A DNA stretch of 17,715 bases from Candidatus Zixiibacteriota bacterium. GTDB lineage: Bacteria; Zixibacteria; MSB-5A5; GN15; FEB-12. The position numbers and the translations under genes are program-made. This document shows, piece by piece, positions 7,708-15,631 of this stretch (within the stretch, counting starts at the first letter, position 1; each line of letters starts with the position of its first letter). The notes below the pieces were generated by a model, which worked only from the letters and a program-made list of their open reading frames with translations, searched no databases and was not told the DNA's origin. The stretch spans positions 1 through 17,715 of the forward strand of contig JAUVAR010000017.1 in the NCBI GenBank assembly GCA_030591625.1, given 5' to 3'.

Positions 7708-8490
7708 ATGAATCGTTTCATATTTTTGACTTTATTACTGCTATTATCTGCAACAGTTATTGCACAAGATAAATCTGATCCATTTTCTGGTTCGAAGGAA
7801 TTTTATCTGAGAACTGCTACATCATCTGACATTTATACATGGTTGACAATTCCTGACTCAGATCAACCTGCCCCACTAATTGTAAATCTTCACATGAAGA
7901 AACAAGACCATACTGCATTCACGTCAATCCTTCAGGCGATGCAGTCTAAAGTTGATAGTGATAGTACAGGCGTTCTAAGAATGCCATACACTCTAACTCT
8001 TGATCTGCGTGGCCACGGCAAATCAAATAGATATAACAGAAAATTCATATCAGTAGAAAACATGGTCGGCAAACATTGGATTGATATGCATATTGATGTT
8101 GCCGATGTTACAAAAATGATACTCGCTGATTCCACTCTAAATATTGACCGACAAAATATTATGATTATTGGAGCCTCGATAGGGGCTAATATCGCTATCA
8201 ATACGACATCGGTGTTAGATAATATTACTCGAGTAGCTCTTATTTCTCCCTCATTAAACTATCTTGGAGTTGAAATCGAGGAAGCGTTCTTAGCTTTCGA
8301 TAAAGAGATCATGATTCAAATTGACCGTCGTGACTCTCGTCGCTATAAAGAGATACGAGACCTGGAAGCGAAAAAGAAAAGTGACAATCTTGATATCAAA
8401 GTTTATTCGGTAAATGAACGCGGTCTCGATATTATAAATAAAGAACCGCAGGCGATGTCTGATCTTATAGATTGGATTTTCAAGAAATAA
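7708..8490 (+). CDS. Secreted alpha/beta-hydrolase-fold protein
   Basis: 260 residues with a clear Sec signal peptide (residues 1-20, hydrophobic core then AQ). The fold is recognisable from LTLDLRGHGKSN (96-107) and the nucleophile elbow GASIG (155-159) with Ser157. Asp209 in a QIDRRDS context sits where the acid usually lies. In related hydrolases the last catalytic element is an AHGxD-type histidine before the C-terminal helix; here the matching stretch reads NERGLDI (236-242), so Arg238 stands in the histidine position. Either the alignment shifts to another His or the enzyme is impaired or repurposed. It probably acts in the periplasm or outside the cell on an ester or peptide-like substrate. 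It stands alone, converging on the GAF protein 17 bases away. The ribosome binding site is weak (GAGAG). Confidence 0.8.
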   Translation: MNRFIFLTLLLLLSATVIAQDKSDPFSGSKEFYLRTATSSDIYTWLTIPDSDQPAPLIVNLHMKKQDHTAFTSILQAMQSKVDSDSTGVLRMPYTLTLDLRGHGKSNRYNRKFISVENMVGKHWIDMHIDVADVTKMILADSTLNIDRQNIMIIGASIGANIAINTTSVLDNITRVALISPSLNYLGVEIEEAFLAFDKEIMIQIDRRDSRRYKEIRDLEAKKKSDNLDIKVYSVNERGLDIINKEPQAMSDLIDWIFKK

Positions 8491-8507
8491 CCGCGACCAG
8501 TGCTTGG

Positions 8508-9272
8508 CTATTCATCGTCATCACCCGACAGGTCGAGCATATTGGTACCATCGGCATATGGTACCGACTTTGGAGTTTTCACTCTCAAAAGTTTCTGGGT
8601 GACATCTCTTATTTTTAAGGCTGAAGTTTCGATCGTTTTGAGCTTTTTTGCAAGTTCTTCATCAATATCCCCCTGCTTCATCAAAAGCAGTTGAACATTA
8701 CCTAAAATTGCAGTCAATGGATTATTGATTTCATGATTTACTGCAACCGCAGTTTCTGTGATAGCATCCATCTTTTTTCGTTCAATTAAATCTTCTGAAA
8801 GTTCTGTTTCGCGACCAAACCCTTCAGCAGCTATATTGATAGCAATTGTCGCACAAAGAGCCTCAAGAAATGAATCTTCACTAACAAGCTTCTTCTCACC
8901 TATCTGAATCCCTATTACAGCCCCGAAAACTTTCCCGCGATACACAAGTGGAAATGTAAAAGACTGAGTTGTCTGCTCACCACCAAAAGTCATGTAGGCC
9001 GAGAGCAACTTTCTGTCCTGTCTAAGTGCCCCAAATAGAGTATCTTCAAGTGATGCAAGATTCTCTTCAACGGAATCATTATCAGCATGGCTAACAGACA
9101 ACTGCTTTTTCATCTTGTCATCCCAAAGATGCATAGCAGCAGCCTGAAGGCCAACCAAATCAGCCGCCTGTCTTAAAGCCATTGCGACACTATTCTGCAC
9201 AGCCTCACCGGCAGCACCAGAAACAGCGAGTCGCTTTAGGATTTCATATCTGTCAATTCTGTCGTCAGTCAT
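8508..9272 (-). CDS. GAF-domain protein with histidine-kinase phosphoacceptor domain but no ATPase domain
   Basis: 254 residues, soluble. The N-terminal two thirds (about 10-150) look like a GAF sensor domain, ending in a typical PLVYRGKVFGAVIGIQ strand pair. A coiled-coil-like helix then leads to a HisKA-type two-helix domain with an intact H box, NHEINNPLTAILGN (179-192, His180) and a second helix to about 230. The protein then stops with an acidic tail (DLSGDDDE). There is no N, G1 or G2 box, and only 17 bases separate its end from the next gene, so no decayed catalytic domain is hidden downstream. It could be phosphorylated by another kinase, such as the complete histidine kinase at the left edge, or act as a phosphatase or heterodimer partner. 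The start ATG has an AAGGAAG about 14 bases upstream, rather far. Confidence 0.8.
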   Translation of the reverse strand: MTDDRIDRYEILKRLAVSGAAGEAVQNSVAMALRQAADLVGLQAAAMHLWDDKMKKQLSVSHADNDSVEENLASLEDTLFGALRQDRKLLSAYMTFGGEQTTQSFTFPLVYRGKVFGAVIGIQIGEKKLVSEDSFLEALCATIAINIAAEGFGRETELSEDLIERKKMDAITETAVAVNHEINNPLTAILGNVQLLLMKQGDIDEELAKKLKTIETSALKIRDVTQKLLRVKTPKSVPYADGTNMLDLSGDDDE

Positions 9273-9409
9273 GTAGTTATTTTTCGCTTCCTTACCACCT
9301 GCTTGAGCAAATGAGGTGCATTAGCGGAAAAAAAAGGTAAAAAGTGAAGTAAATATCTGACAAAAGCTAATATACTCTGTTTTGCCCCCGAAAGCCAGCC
9401 CATTGAGCT

Positions 9410-9424
9410 GTTCAATTTGTGAAC
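9410..9424. promoter_or_regulatory. Dyad GTTCA-ATTTG-TGAAC upstream of purF
   Basis: A perfect 5-bp inverted repeat with a five-base centre, about 70 bases before the predicted purF -35 element in the 278-base gap between the divergent GAF protein and purF. It could be an operator or chance. I see no second copy and nothing else gene-like in this gap. Confidence 0.25.
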
Positions 9425-9494
9425 ACCAAAGCAGTAACATTCAGCTGTTCTGCACTTTCATTCACAGTCAGATAAGTCACTTCCTTAAAAGAAG

Positions 9495-9523
9495 TTGACA
9501 ATCGCACGTCTGGAGACTACTTT
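9495..9523 (+). promoter_or_regulatory. Predicted promoter of purF
   Basis: Consensus TTGACA (9495-9500), 17-base spacer, then TACTTT (9518-9523, four of six). This predicts a short leader of about 20 bases with GGGAGGA immediately upstream of the purF ATG at 9551. Confidence 0.6.
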
Positions 9524-9550
9524 AGGCGCTTTCCTGGGAGGATTGAATAG

Positions 9551-10945
9551 ATGCTCGATGAAATGGTCCGCGACAAATGCGGTGTATTTGGAATTTTCGG
9601 AAACAGCCGAGCGGCTGAAATGTCTTACCTTGGTCTTTATGCCTTACAGCATCGAGGACAGGAATCTGCAGGTATTGTTACCTCCGATAAAGGTCAATTC
9701 AATTTGCATAAAGCGATGGGGCAGGTCTCTGAGGTTTTTGGCAAAAAGTCAAATATTGAAAAACTGACCGGACGAAACGCTATTGGACATACCCGTTATT
9801 CTACAACAGGTGCTTCTTCTCTTTTAAACATTCAGCCATTTCTCATTACAAATAGAAACAGCCATTTAGCGATCGCTCATAACGGAAATCTAACCAACTC
9901 TCTTGAATTAAAAACAAAACTTGATGCCCAGGGATCAATCTTCCAAACGACTTCAGATACAGAGATAATATTACACCTCGCTGCAGTCTCAAAAAAGAAA
10001 ACACAATTTGAGAGAATATGCTCGGCCCTTAAAAAACTACGGGGCGCTTATTCACTCCTGCTCATGACCGAAGATTCTATAATAGCAGCTCGTGACCCTC
10101 AGGGCTTCCGCCCGCTTGCTCTTGGTAAGCTCGGTAAATCATGGCTTGTTGCGTCAGAAACTTGCGCTTTCGATATTGTTGGTGCCAAATATATCCGAGA
10201 TATCGAACCGGGTGAAGTTGTTGAGATTTCTGCTAAAGGTGTCAAATCAACATTCCTCAAGGATAATTCACGTCACGCATTCTGTGTCTTTGAGTATATC
10301 TACTTTGCACGCCCCGATTCAAAAGTATTCGGCGAAAACGTTGATAAGGTCCGCCGTCGCCTCGGAAGATTATTGGCAAGGGAACATCCCGTTGAAGCAG
10401 ATATCGTCATTGGTATTCCCGATTCAGCCAATACAGCTACTTTGGGTTATGCCGAAGAGTCAGGGATCAGGTTTGAAATCGGCCTGATTAGAAATCATTA
10501 TGTCGGACGAACATTCATTGACCCGAGTCAAAAGACCAGAGACTTTGATGTCCGCCTGAAATTCAATCCGGTGACGGGTGTATTGAAAAACCGCAGGGTC
10601 GTACTTGTTGATGATTCTATTGTCAGAGGAACGACCTCCAAGAAGATAATCAAAATGATCCGTGAAGCAGGTGCCAAAGAGATTCATTTCAGGGTCTCCT
10701 CACCACCTATCATATCTCCATGCTTTTTCGGTATCGATATGCCAACCAGAAAAGAATTAATCGCGGCTAACCAGTCTGTTACTAAAATTGAAAAATATCT
10801 TGAAGTCGATTCACTCAGATATCTATCGGTTGAAGGTATGCTTGCGATGCCATCACTTCCCGATACAACATTCTGTCATGGTTGCTTTACCGGCAAGTAT
10901 CCAATCAAAGTTCCTCAGATAAACGGCAAAATGCGTCTTGGATAA
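9551..10945 (+). CDS. purF: Amidophosphoribosyltransferase
   Basis: First committed step of purine synthesis: PRPP plus glutamine gives 5-phosphoribosylamine, glutamate and pyrophosphate. The 464-residue protein has an N-terminal Ntn glutaminase domain in which Cys10 of DKCGVFGIFG would become the N-terminal nucleophile after loss of a nine-residue propeptide. The conserved QHRGQESAG (33-41), IGHTRYSTTG (78-87) and HNGNLTN (110-116) segments follow. The C-terminal phosphoribosyltransferase domain has the PRPP loop VVLVDDSIVRGTT (350-362). Cys245, Cys391, Cys442 and Cys445 (CHGC) match the four 4Fe-4S ligands of the Bacillus-type enzyme, so this is the iron-sulfur, propeptide-processed class. 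It appears alone with its own promoter, not beside other pur genes in this window. A strong GGGAGG ribosome binding site supports the start. Confidence 0.97.
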   Translation: MLDEMVRDKCGVFGIFGNSRAAEMSYLGLYALQHRGQESAGIVTSDKGQFNLHKAMGQVSEVFGKKSNIEKLTGRNAIGHTRYSTTGASSLLNIQPFLITNRNSHLAIAHNGNLTNSLELKTKLDAQGSIFQTTSDTEIILHLAAVSKKKTQFERICSALKKLRGAYSLLLMTEDSIIAARDPQGFRPLALGKLGKSWLVASETCAFDIVGAKYIRDIEPGEVVEISAKGVKSTFLKDNSRHAFCVFEYIYFARPDSKVFGENVDKVRRRLGRLLAREHPVEADIVIGIPDSANTATLGYAEESGIRFEIGLIRNHYVGRTFIDPSQKTRDFDVRLKFNPVTGVLKNRRVVLVDDSIVRGTTSKKIIKMIREAGAKEIHFRVSSPPIISPCFFGIDMPTRKELIAANQSVTKIEKYLEVDSLRYLSVEGMLAMPSLPDTTFCHGCFTGKYPIKVPQINGKMRLG

Positions 10946-10996
10946 TCCGAGTCCCGATTCGGGCAATCAATTTGCTCTCCTATTAATTGTCTCTGA

Positions 10997-11024
10997 TTGA
11001 CAAAACAGAAGAACAGACTATATT
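10997..11024 (+). promoter_or_regulatory. Predicted promoter of the secreted protease
   Basis: Consensus TTGACA (10997-11002), 16-base spacer, then TATATT (11019-11024, five of six). It implies a leader of about 70 bases before the ATG at 11102, and it explains why the in-frame TTG at 10997 is not a start codon: it is the -35 element. Confidence 0.65.
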
Positions 11025-11101
11025 GTAGTGACATACAGCTTCGGACTGCTCAGACCGATGCTATTTATTTACTGCATTTTGATAGTTTACTTGGAGGAAA
11101 T

Positions 11102-13837
11102 ATGCAATCGAGAAACCGGCGGATGCCTATCTCTGTGTTTTTTACAATTCTAATGACAACCTTGGTCTTCACCAGTTCGGCTGAAGCTCGGAATCAGACA
11201 ACTCTGGTCGGAGAACGTCTGTTAACTCCACGAGCCGAAGCGGTCAAACCAGCTCAAGTTCAAATCAGTCAAGCGACAACTATCGCTCGTGTTGTTGTTA
11301 AATTCAGGGATGCCTCAAAAGTTCGTCTTTACAATGATCAATTAGTTTCGGTTGCAGGTGAAAGAACAGACGATGCCTCCTCGATTCTGACTCCATATCT
11401 ATCGGGTAGAATGAATCGTCTTATTATGTCTGTCTCGGAACGAGAGTTTGACAATAAACGTGAAATGCTGCAAGCATCCTCAGGTCAGGCATTGGCCGAC
11501 ATGAATGGTTACTACAGCATCGATGTCCAAAACCATTCCGAAGCAGAAACTATTATAAATCAGCTAAACAGTCTCGACATTGTTGAGATCGCCTATTTCG
11601 AACCAGCCCCTGAACCGGCTGGAGATATCGAACCGCCAACAGCTGACTTTCAACCAAATCAAGATTACCGTGAAGCAGCTCCGGCAGGTGTTGACGCCGA
11701 TTATGCCAATACTCTTCCCGGCGGTGATGGTTCCGGCGTTAAGATAATCGATATCGAAGGTAACTGGATGACAACCCACGAAGACCTAGAAAAAGCTCTT
11801 GGTGGTATTATTACTCCCAACGTTATTGATGATCAAAGCTGGAGAGATCATGGCACTGCCGTTATTGGTGAGATGATCGGTGGCGACAATGGTTATGGGG
11901 TGACAGGTATCTGTCCGGGTGCAGATATCGGCATGGTCTCAATTGGTGGTATTTCTACTGCCGAAGCTCTTTTCCTGGCGACTGAAAATCTTCAACCAGG
12001 TGACCTGATTCTTATCGAGCTTCATGCCCCCGGTCCGCATTATGACTTCGAGTCGAGATCCGATCAAGTCGGATATGTCATGATGGAATACTGGCAGTCA
12101 AACTACGACGCAATCCAGTACGCCTGGGCCAATGGCATTACAGTTATTGAAGCTGCCGGTAATGGTGGCGAAAATTATGACGATGTTGGGATTTACGGAC
12201 AGATTTTCGACACTACCTATAGAAACTCACATGCTATCGTTGTCGGTGCAGGTTACCCCGCAGCATCATCTCAAGATAGAATAAAACATGGTTTCTCGTG
12301 CTATGGTGAACGTGTGAATGTTCAGGGCTATGGTTCCGGTGTTTACACAACTGGTTACGGTGGATTATTCGCACCAGGCGGTGACGAGAATCAGTTCTAT
12401 ACTTCAAGCTTCTCTGGGACATCGTCAGCTTCCCCGATCATAACAGGCGCAGCAGCTTGCCTTCAGGGCTACTATAAAGCTAACTATGGCACATACCTGA
12501 CTTCAGATATGATAAGAGACCTTTTGACCTCGACAGGCTCACCTCAGTTAGGCAATACAGCTCTTCACATTGGACCGCGTCCCGATCTTGCTGCCGCAAT
12601 TGCAGCTGTCTCTCCTCCACCTTCACTCTACACTTCGCCACTCTTCTTCGATACCAGCCTGTCAGTTATTGAAACTGGAACCAAAGAAATATGGCTGCTT
12701 AATCGCTCAGCGAGTGAAGCACTTGATTTTTCTGTAATCGGAAATGACTCTTTAGCAAAAATTGCTATGCCCGACTGGCTCCTTGCAACACCATCAACCG
12801 GCACAATTGCGCCGTCTGATTCAACACTTGTAGAAATCACCATTGATGCCACACTTCTTGAAGCAACCTCCACGAAGTATAAAGGAATACTTGAGATATA
12901 TTGGTCAACTACTGGTCAATCACTCGATTCACTCACATACTTCCCTGTCTTTGTTGATGTACCGTGTGCCGATGACTCCTATAATGCAGAGTCAACAAGT
13001 GATCCTGAAGGTCCTTCCTACTCATGGATTTCGGCTAAAGACTTAGGTGTTAAGCTCCCCAACGCTGAGTTTTTTAATACTCTGGCCGGTGCCCCACTCG
13101 ACGACGGAAGCACCGGACCACATGAAATAGGTTTTGATTTTAGGTTCTATGGAATTGATTACAACACAATCTCAATCGCTGTAAATGGAGCCCTTTCGTT
13201 TACTGCCACAGATGTAAATGTAAACGGCTACTACTCAGGTTTTGGAATACCCGGTGCCCCATTTACAACGTTCATTGCTCCCTTCTATGCCGATCTGATT
13301 ATTGATGTCGGGTTCGACCCAGCAGCCGGCATCTATCTGTACAGAAGCCCAGGCAATGATACTCTCGTTATTGAATGGCACCGTGTGGCCAATTTCAATT
13401 CTTCGGGAACAGCCGCAGATTTCGAAATAATTCTTACCGACGAAGGCATCATCAAATTCCAGTATCAGGATATTGAATCTACAGGTCTTGATCTATCTGC
13501 CCTGGTTGGAATTCAGGAAACCGGATGCTTCGCCCTCGAATATTTCAATTCTGGTGGTGATCCCACTCATCAACCAACCAACGGCTCAGCAATTCAGTTC
13601 ACATCAAACACTGGTTGTTGTATTGGAAGAACAGGTAACATAAACTGTGACCCTGATGATATTGTAGATATTGGTGACCTGACCGAGATGATCAACTATC
13701 TCTTTATATCCTTCCCAGAACTTTGCTGCGAAGCAGAGGCAGATGTCAACGGTGATGGCGTCGTTGATATCGGGGATCTTACCAAGATAATCGACCGACT
13801 CTTTATCACTTATACGAATTTGTTTTTATGTCAATAG
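11102..13837 (+). CDS. Secreted subtilisin-like (S8) serine protease with dockerin-like C terminus
   Basis: 911-residue extracellular protease. The start is the ATG after GGAGGAAAT (11093-11101); the longer frame to 10997 overlaps the promoter. Residues 1-29 form a signal peptide. A propeptide-like region (about 55-170) precedes the S8 domain (about 195-505) with Asp217 (IIDIEG), His250 (RDHGTAV), oxyanion Asn354 (AAGNGG) and Ser441 (SGTSSASP). Asp is followed by Ile-Glu rather than the usual Thr/Ser-Gly. Next come a beta-sandwich module (about 510-620) and a nidogen-like beta-rich module (about 640-808, IAPFYADL, VIEWHRV). The tail (839-911) has two dockerin type I-like calcium loops, the second canonical (DVNGDGVVDIGDL, 881-893), each preceded by a Cys-Cys pair. 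Such tails outside clostridia are not evidence of a cellulosome; cell-surface attachment or protein-protein docking is likelier. It probably digests external protein. Confidence 0.92.
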   Translation: MQSRNRRMPISVFFTILMTTLVFTSSAEARNQTTLVGERLLTPRAEAVKPAQVQISQATTIARVVVKFRDASKVRLYNDQLVSVAGERTDDASSILTPYLSGRMNRLIMSVSEREFDNKREMLQASSGQALADMNGYYSIDVQNHSEAETIINQLNSLDIVEIAYFEPAPEPAGDIEPPTADFQPNQDYREAAPAGVDADYANTLPGGDGSGVKIIDIEGNWMTTHEDLEKALGGIITPNVIDDQSWRDHGTAVIGEMIGGDNGYGVTGICPGADIGMVSIGGISTAEALFLATENLQPGDLILIELHAPGPHYDFESRSDQVGYVMMEYWQSNYDAIQYAWANGITVIEAAGNGGENYDDVGIYGQIFDTTYRNSHAIVVGAGYPAASSQDRIKHGFSCYGERVNVQGYGSGVYTTGYGGLFAPGGDENQFYTSSFSGTSSASPIITGAAACLQGYYKANYGTYLTSDMIRDLLTSTGSPQLGNTALHIGPRPDLAAAIAAVSPPPSLYTSPLFFDTSLSVIETGTKEIWLLNRSASEALDFSVIGNDSLAKIAMPDWLLATPSTGTIAPSDSTLVEITIDATLLEATSTKYKGILEIYWSTTGQSLDSLTYFPVFVDVPCADDSYNAESTSDPEGPSYSWISAKDLGVKLPNAEFFNTLAGAPLDDGSTGPHEIGFDFRFYGIDYNTISIAVNGALSFTATDVNVNGYYSGFGIPGAPFTTFIAPFYADLIIDVGFDPAAGIYLYRSPGNDTLVIEWHRVANFNSSGTAADFEIILTDEGIIKFQYQDIESTGLDLSALVGIQETGCFALEYFNSGGDPTHQPTNGSAIQFTSNTGCCIGRTGNINCDPDDIVDIGDLTEMINYLFISFPELCCEAEADVNGDGVVDIGDLTKIIDRLFITYTNLFLCQ

Positions 13838-13865
13838 TCTGATCCTGATCGAATGAGCATACAAA

Positions 13866-13894
13866 AAAAGAGGCCGGTTTGACCGGCCTCTTTT
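13866..13894. terminator. Shared bidirectional terminator between protease and nuoN
   Basis: A 13-bp perfect stem, AAAAGAGGCCGGT (13866-13878) against ACCGGCCTCTTTT (13882-13894), with loop TTG. The + strand reads into TTTTATATTA and the - strand into seven T residues, so it ends both the protease gene and the complex I operon that converge here. Confidence 0.93.
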
Positions 13895-13923
13895 ATATTA
13901 ATCTATAAATTACAGATTAGACT

Positions 13924-15378
13924 TTAAAGAAATGCGAATATTGCAGCTTTGGAGTATTCCAGTAATGGTCCGGGGAAAAATCCAAGACCAAGTGTCCCCA
14001 GTACAGTGATGACAAGAAGTACAAACGTTGTAGCTCCAAACGGTACCGCTTCAAGTGCTTGCCCCTCTTCAGTATCAAAATAGCATGTTTTGACAACTCT
14101 CAGATAATAATAAACAGAAAGGAATGAATTCATCACACCAATTACAGCAAGTGAAATTAGTCCGGCCCGTACCGCAGCAGAAAAGAGATAGAATTTACCC
14201 AAGAATCCAACTGTTGGTGGGAAACCAGACAAAGCAAACATGAACAGAGCCAAGACTGCCGCAAGATATGGATTGGATCGTGACAGACCAACCAACTCCG
14301 AAAAATCAGAGCGAGCTCCACGCCGAGTCTCAAGATGGGAGATCACGGCAAAAGCACCAAGATTAAAGAGTGTATAACCACAGAGATAGAATATAGCGGC
14401 CGATATAGCTTCATTGCCACCAACTACCAACGCCATCAAAATATAACCGGCATGAGAAATCGACGAGTAGGCCAGCATCCGCTTTATATTATCCTGACGC
14501 AATGCCAACACGTTGCCAACGGTCATTGTCAATACCGCGAGGACCCAGAACAACTCTGGTAGAATTGCAACTTCCGTAAATCCAAACAAGAAGATACGAA
14601 GCATAGCCGCAAATCCGGCAGCCTTAGGTGCAACCGAGAAAAATGCAGTCACCGGAGTCGGTGCACCCTGATAAACATCAGGTACCCACGAATGAAATGG
14701 CACAGCAGCAATCTTAAACGCAAAACCAACAAGAGTCAGTGCGATACCAGTATATAAATAAACACCAAAATGACTTACGATATATCCAAAGTCAGTCACA
14801 ATCCGACGTAAATTTGTAGTTTCGGCAGCACCAAATATAAAGGCGATTCCCATCAACAGAAAGGCCGATGCAAACGCACCCATAACGAAATACTTTATAC
14901 CTGCTTCGTTGGACTCAAGAGAACGACGATGCATCCCGGCCATGATATACAATGGCAAAGACATTATTTCCAAACCGAGGAACATTACAATCAAATCTGT
15001 CGTGTTGGCCATAACCATCATGCCCATCACAGACATCATGAGCAGCGCATAAAATTCCGGTCGCTCAGTTCCCTTAGCCTTAAAATATCTTATAGCCATC
15101 AAGAGAGTCAAACCGGCAGCAACGATGAATATAATTTTGAACATCGTTCCGAAGTTATCACATGTAATCATCCCGGCAAAACCAGCTTTAGCATTCCCCC
15201 ACTGTTCAATAGCAAAGAACAATGAGACAAGCATACCTGTGCCTGCAATCGCCGGAGCATACCGTGCGACAGGACGAATGAATGATGTCATAAGAATGAT
15301 CGACGCCGCCACCAGGAGAGCAATCTCCGGGTAGATAAGGCTGAAATCGATCGATAATGCTGATACGTAATCTGTCAT
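13924..15378 (-). CDS. nuoN: NADH-quinone oxidoreductase subunit N
   Basis: Antiporter-like, proton-translocating membrane subunit of complex I, 484 residues with about 13-14 hydrophobic segments. Residues that match the proton path of E. coli NuoN are all present: Glu137 (FLGLEIMSLPLY), Lys222 (FKIAAVPFHSWVPDVYQG), Lys252 (SVAPKAAGF) and Lys395 (GFLGKFYLF). It is the last gene of the - strand operon and ends 30 bases before the shared terminator. The ribosome binding site is poor (AAGAA), and the SECIS-like hairpin of the preceding glutaredoxin gene ends 11 bases before its ATG, so translation of nuoN may respond to folding there. Confidence 0.97.
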   Translation of the reverse strand: MTDYVSALSIDFSLIYPEIALLVAASIILMTSFIRPVARYAPAIAGTGMLVSLFFAIEQWGNAKAGFAGMITCDNFGTMFKIIFIVAAGLTLLMAIRYFKAKGTERPEFYALLMMSVMGMMVMANTTDLIVMFLGLEIMSLPLYIMAGMHRRSLESNEAGIKYFVMGAFASAFLLMGIAFIFGAAETTNLRRIVTDFGYIVSHFGVYLYTGIALTLVGFAFKIAAVPFHSWVPDVYQGAPTPVTAFFSVAPKAAGFAAMLRIFLFGFTEVAILPELFWVLAVLTMTVGNVLALRQDNIKRMLAYSSISHAGYILMALVVGGNEAISAAIFYLCGYTLFNLGAFAVISHLETRRGARSDFSELVGLSRSNPYLAAVLALFMFALSGFPPTVGFLGKFYLFSAAVRAGLISLAVIGVMNSFLSVYYYLRVVKTCYFDTEEGQALEAVPFGATTFVLLVITVLGTLGLGFFPGPLLEYSKAAIFAFL

Positions 15379-15389
15379 ACTTTGTTCTT

Positions 15390-15405
15390 AGCGACGACCG
15401 TCGCT
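15390..15405 (-). promoter_or_regulatory. Candidate bacterial SECIS element
   Basis: On the - strand AGCGAC (15405-15400), loop GGTC, GTCGCT (15395-15390): a perfect 6-bp stem with a four-base loop. The loop begins 19 bases after the UGA of the glutaredoxin frame; in E. coli fdhF an identical GGUC loop lies 18 bases after the Sec UGA on a similar stem (from memory). It is followed by AAGAACAAAG, not a T tract, so it is not an intrinsic terminator. Confidence 0.72.
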
Positions 15406-15409
15406 TTTG

Positions 15410-15631
15410 TTAAATTCCTCAGCCACCGCCGAAACCAACAGTCACCTTGCCGTCTTCGACAATAATTGGCACCATCGGATTTCCGTCGGATAGTTCTTTT
15501 ACTTTATCAATTGCACCAGGCATACTGTGAATATCAATTTCTGAATATGTCACACCTTGCTCGGTATAATGTTTCTTGGCAGCTGCACAGTAAGGACAGC
15601 CAACTTTCGTATAGATAGTCACGTCACTCAT
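15410..15631 (-). CDS. Glutaredoxin-like selenoprotein candidate (Uxx-star type), UGA read as Sec
   Basis: Small thioredoxin-fold redox protein. The N terminus is beta-Cys-Pro-Tyr-Cys (Cys12, Cys15, VGCPYCAAAK), followed by the cis-proline element MVPIIVEDG (53-61) and GFGGG (66-70). The conventional frame stops at a TGA (15421-15419) after 70 residues. Reading this TGA as selenocysteine adds only Sec71-Gly72-Ile73 before TAA at 15410, which is the Sec-x-x-stop ending that names the Uxx-star glutaredoxin-like family. A hairpin with a GGUC loop stands 19 bases after the TGA. The ATG overlaps the nuoM stop by eight bases (ATGAGTGA) with AAGGAAG upstream, so it is translated within the complex I operon. 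Possible role: a thiol/selenol reductase in the cytoplasm near complex I; partners are unknown. If the TGA is a stop, this is simply a 70-residue glutaredoxin. Confidence 0.85.

Noticed and set aside
8491..8507. Remnant of a lost ATPase domain after the GAF/HisKA protein
   Set aside because: Only 17 bases lie before the convergent hydrolase gene, and that gene is a normal secreted protein in its own frame.
10997..11101. N-terminal extension of the protease from a TTG at 10997
   Set aside because: It overlaps a good TTGACA/TATATT promoter, has no ribosome binding site, and the ATG at 11102 has GGAGGA followed by a proper signal peptide.
15390..15405. Hairpin after the glutaredoxin as an intrinsic terminator
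   Set aside because: No T tract follows on either strand and nuoN starts 11 bases later in the same operon; position and loop fit a SECIS better.
15419..15421. Genome-wide recoding of UGA
   Set aside because: UGA ends clc and nuoM at the expected lengths, so the code is standard and any readthrough is local.
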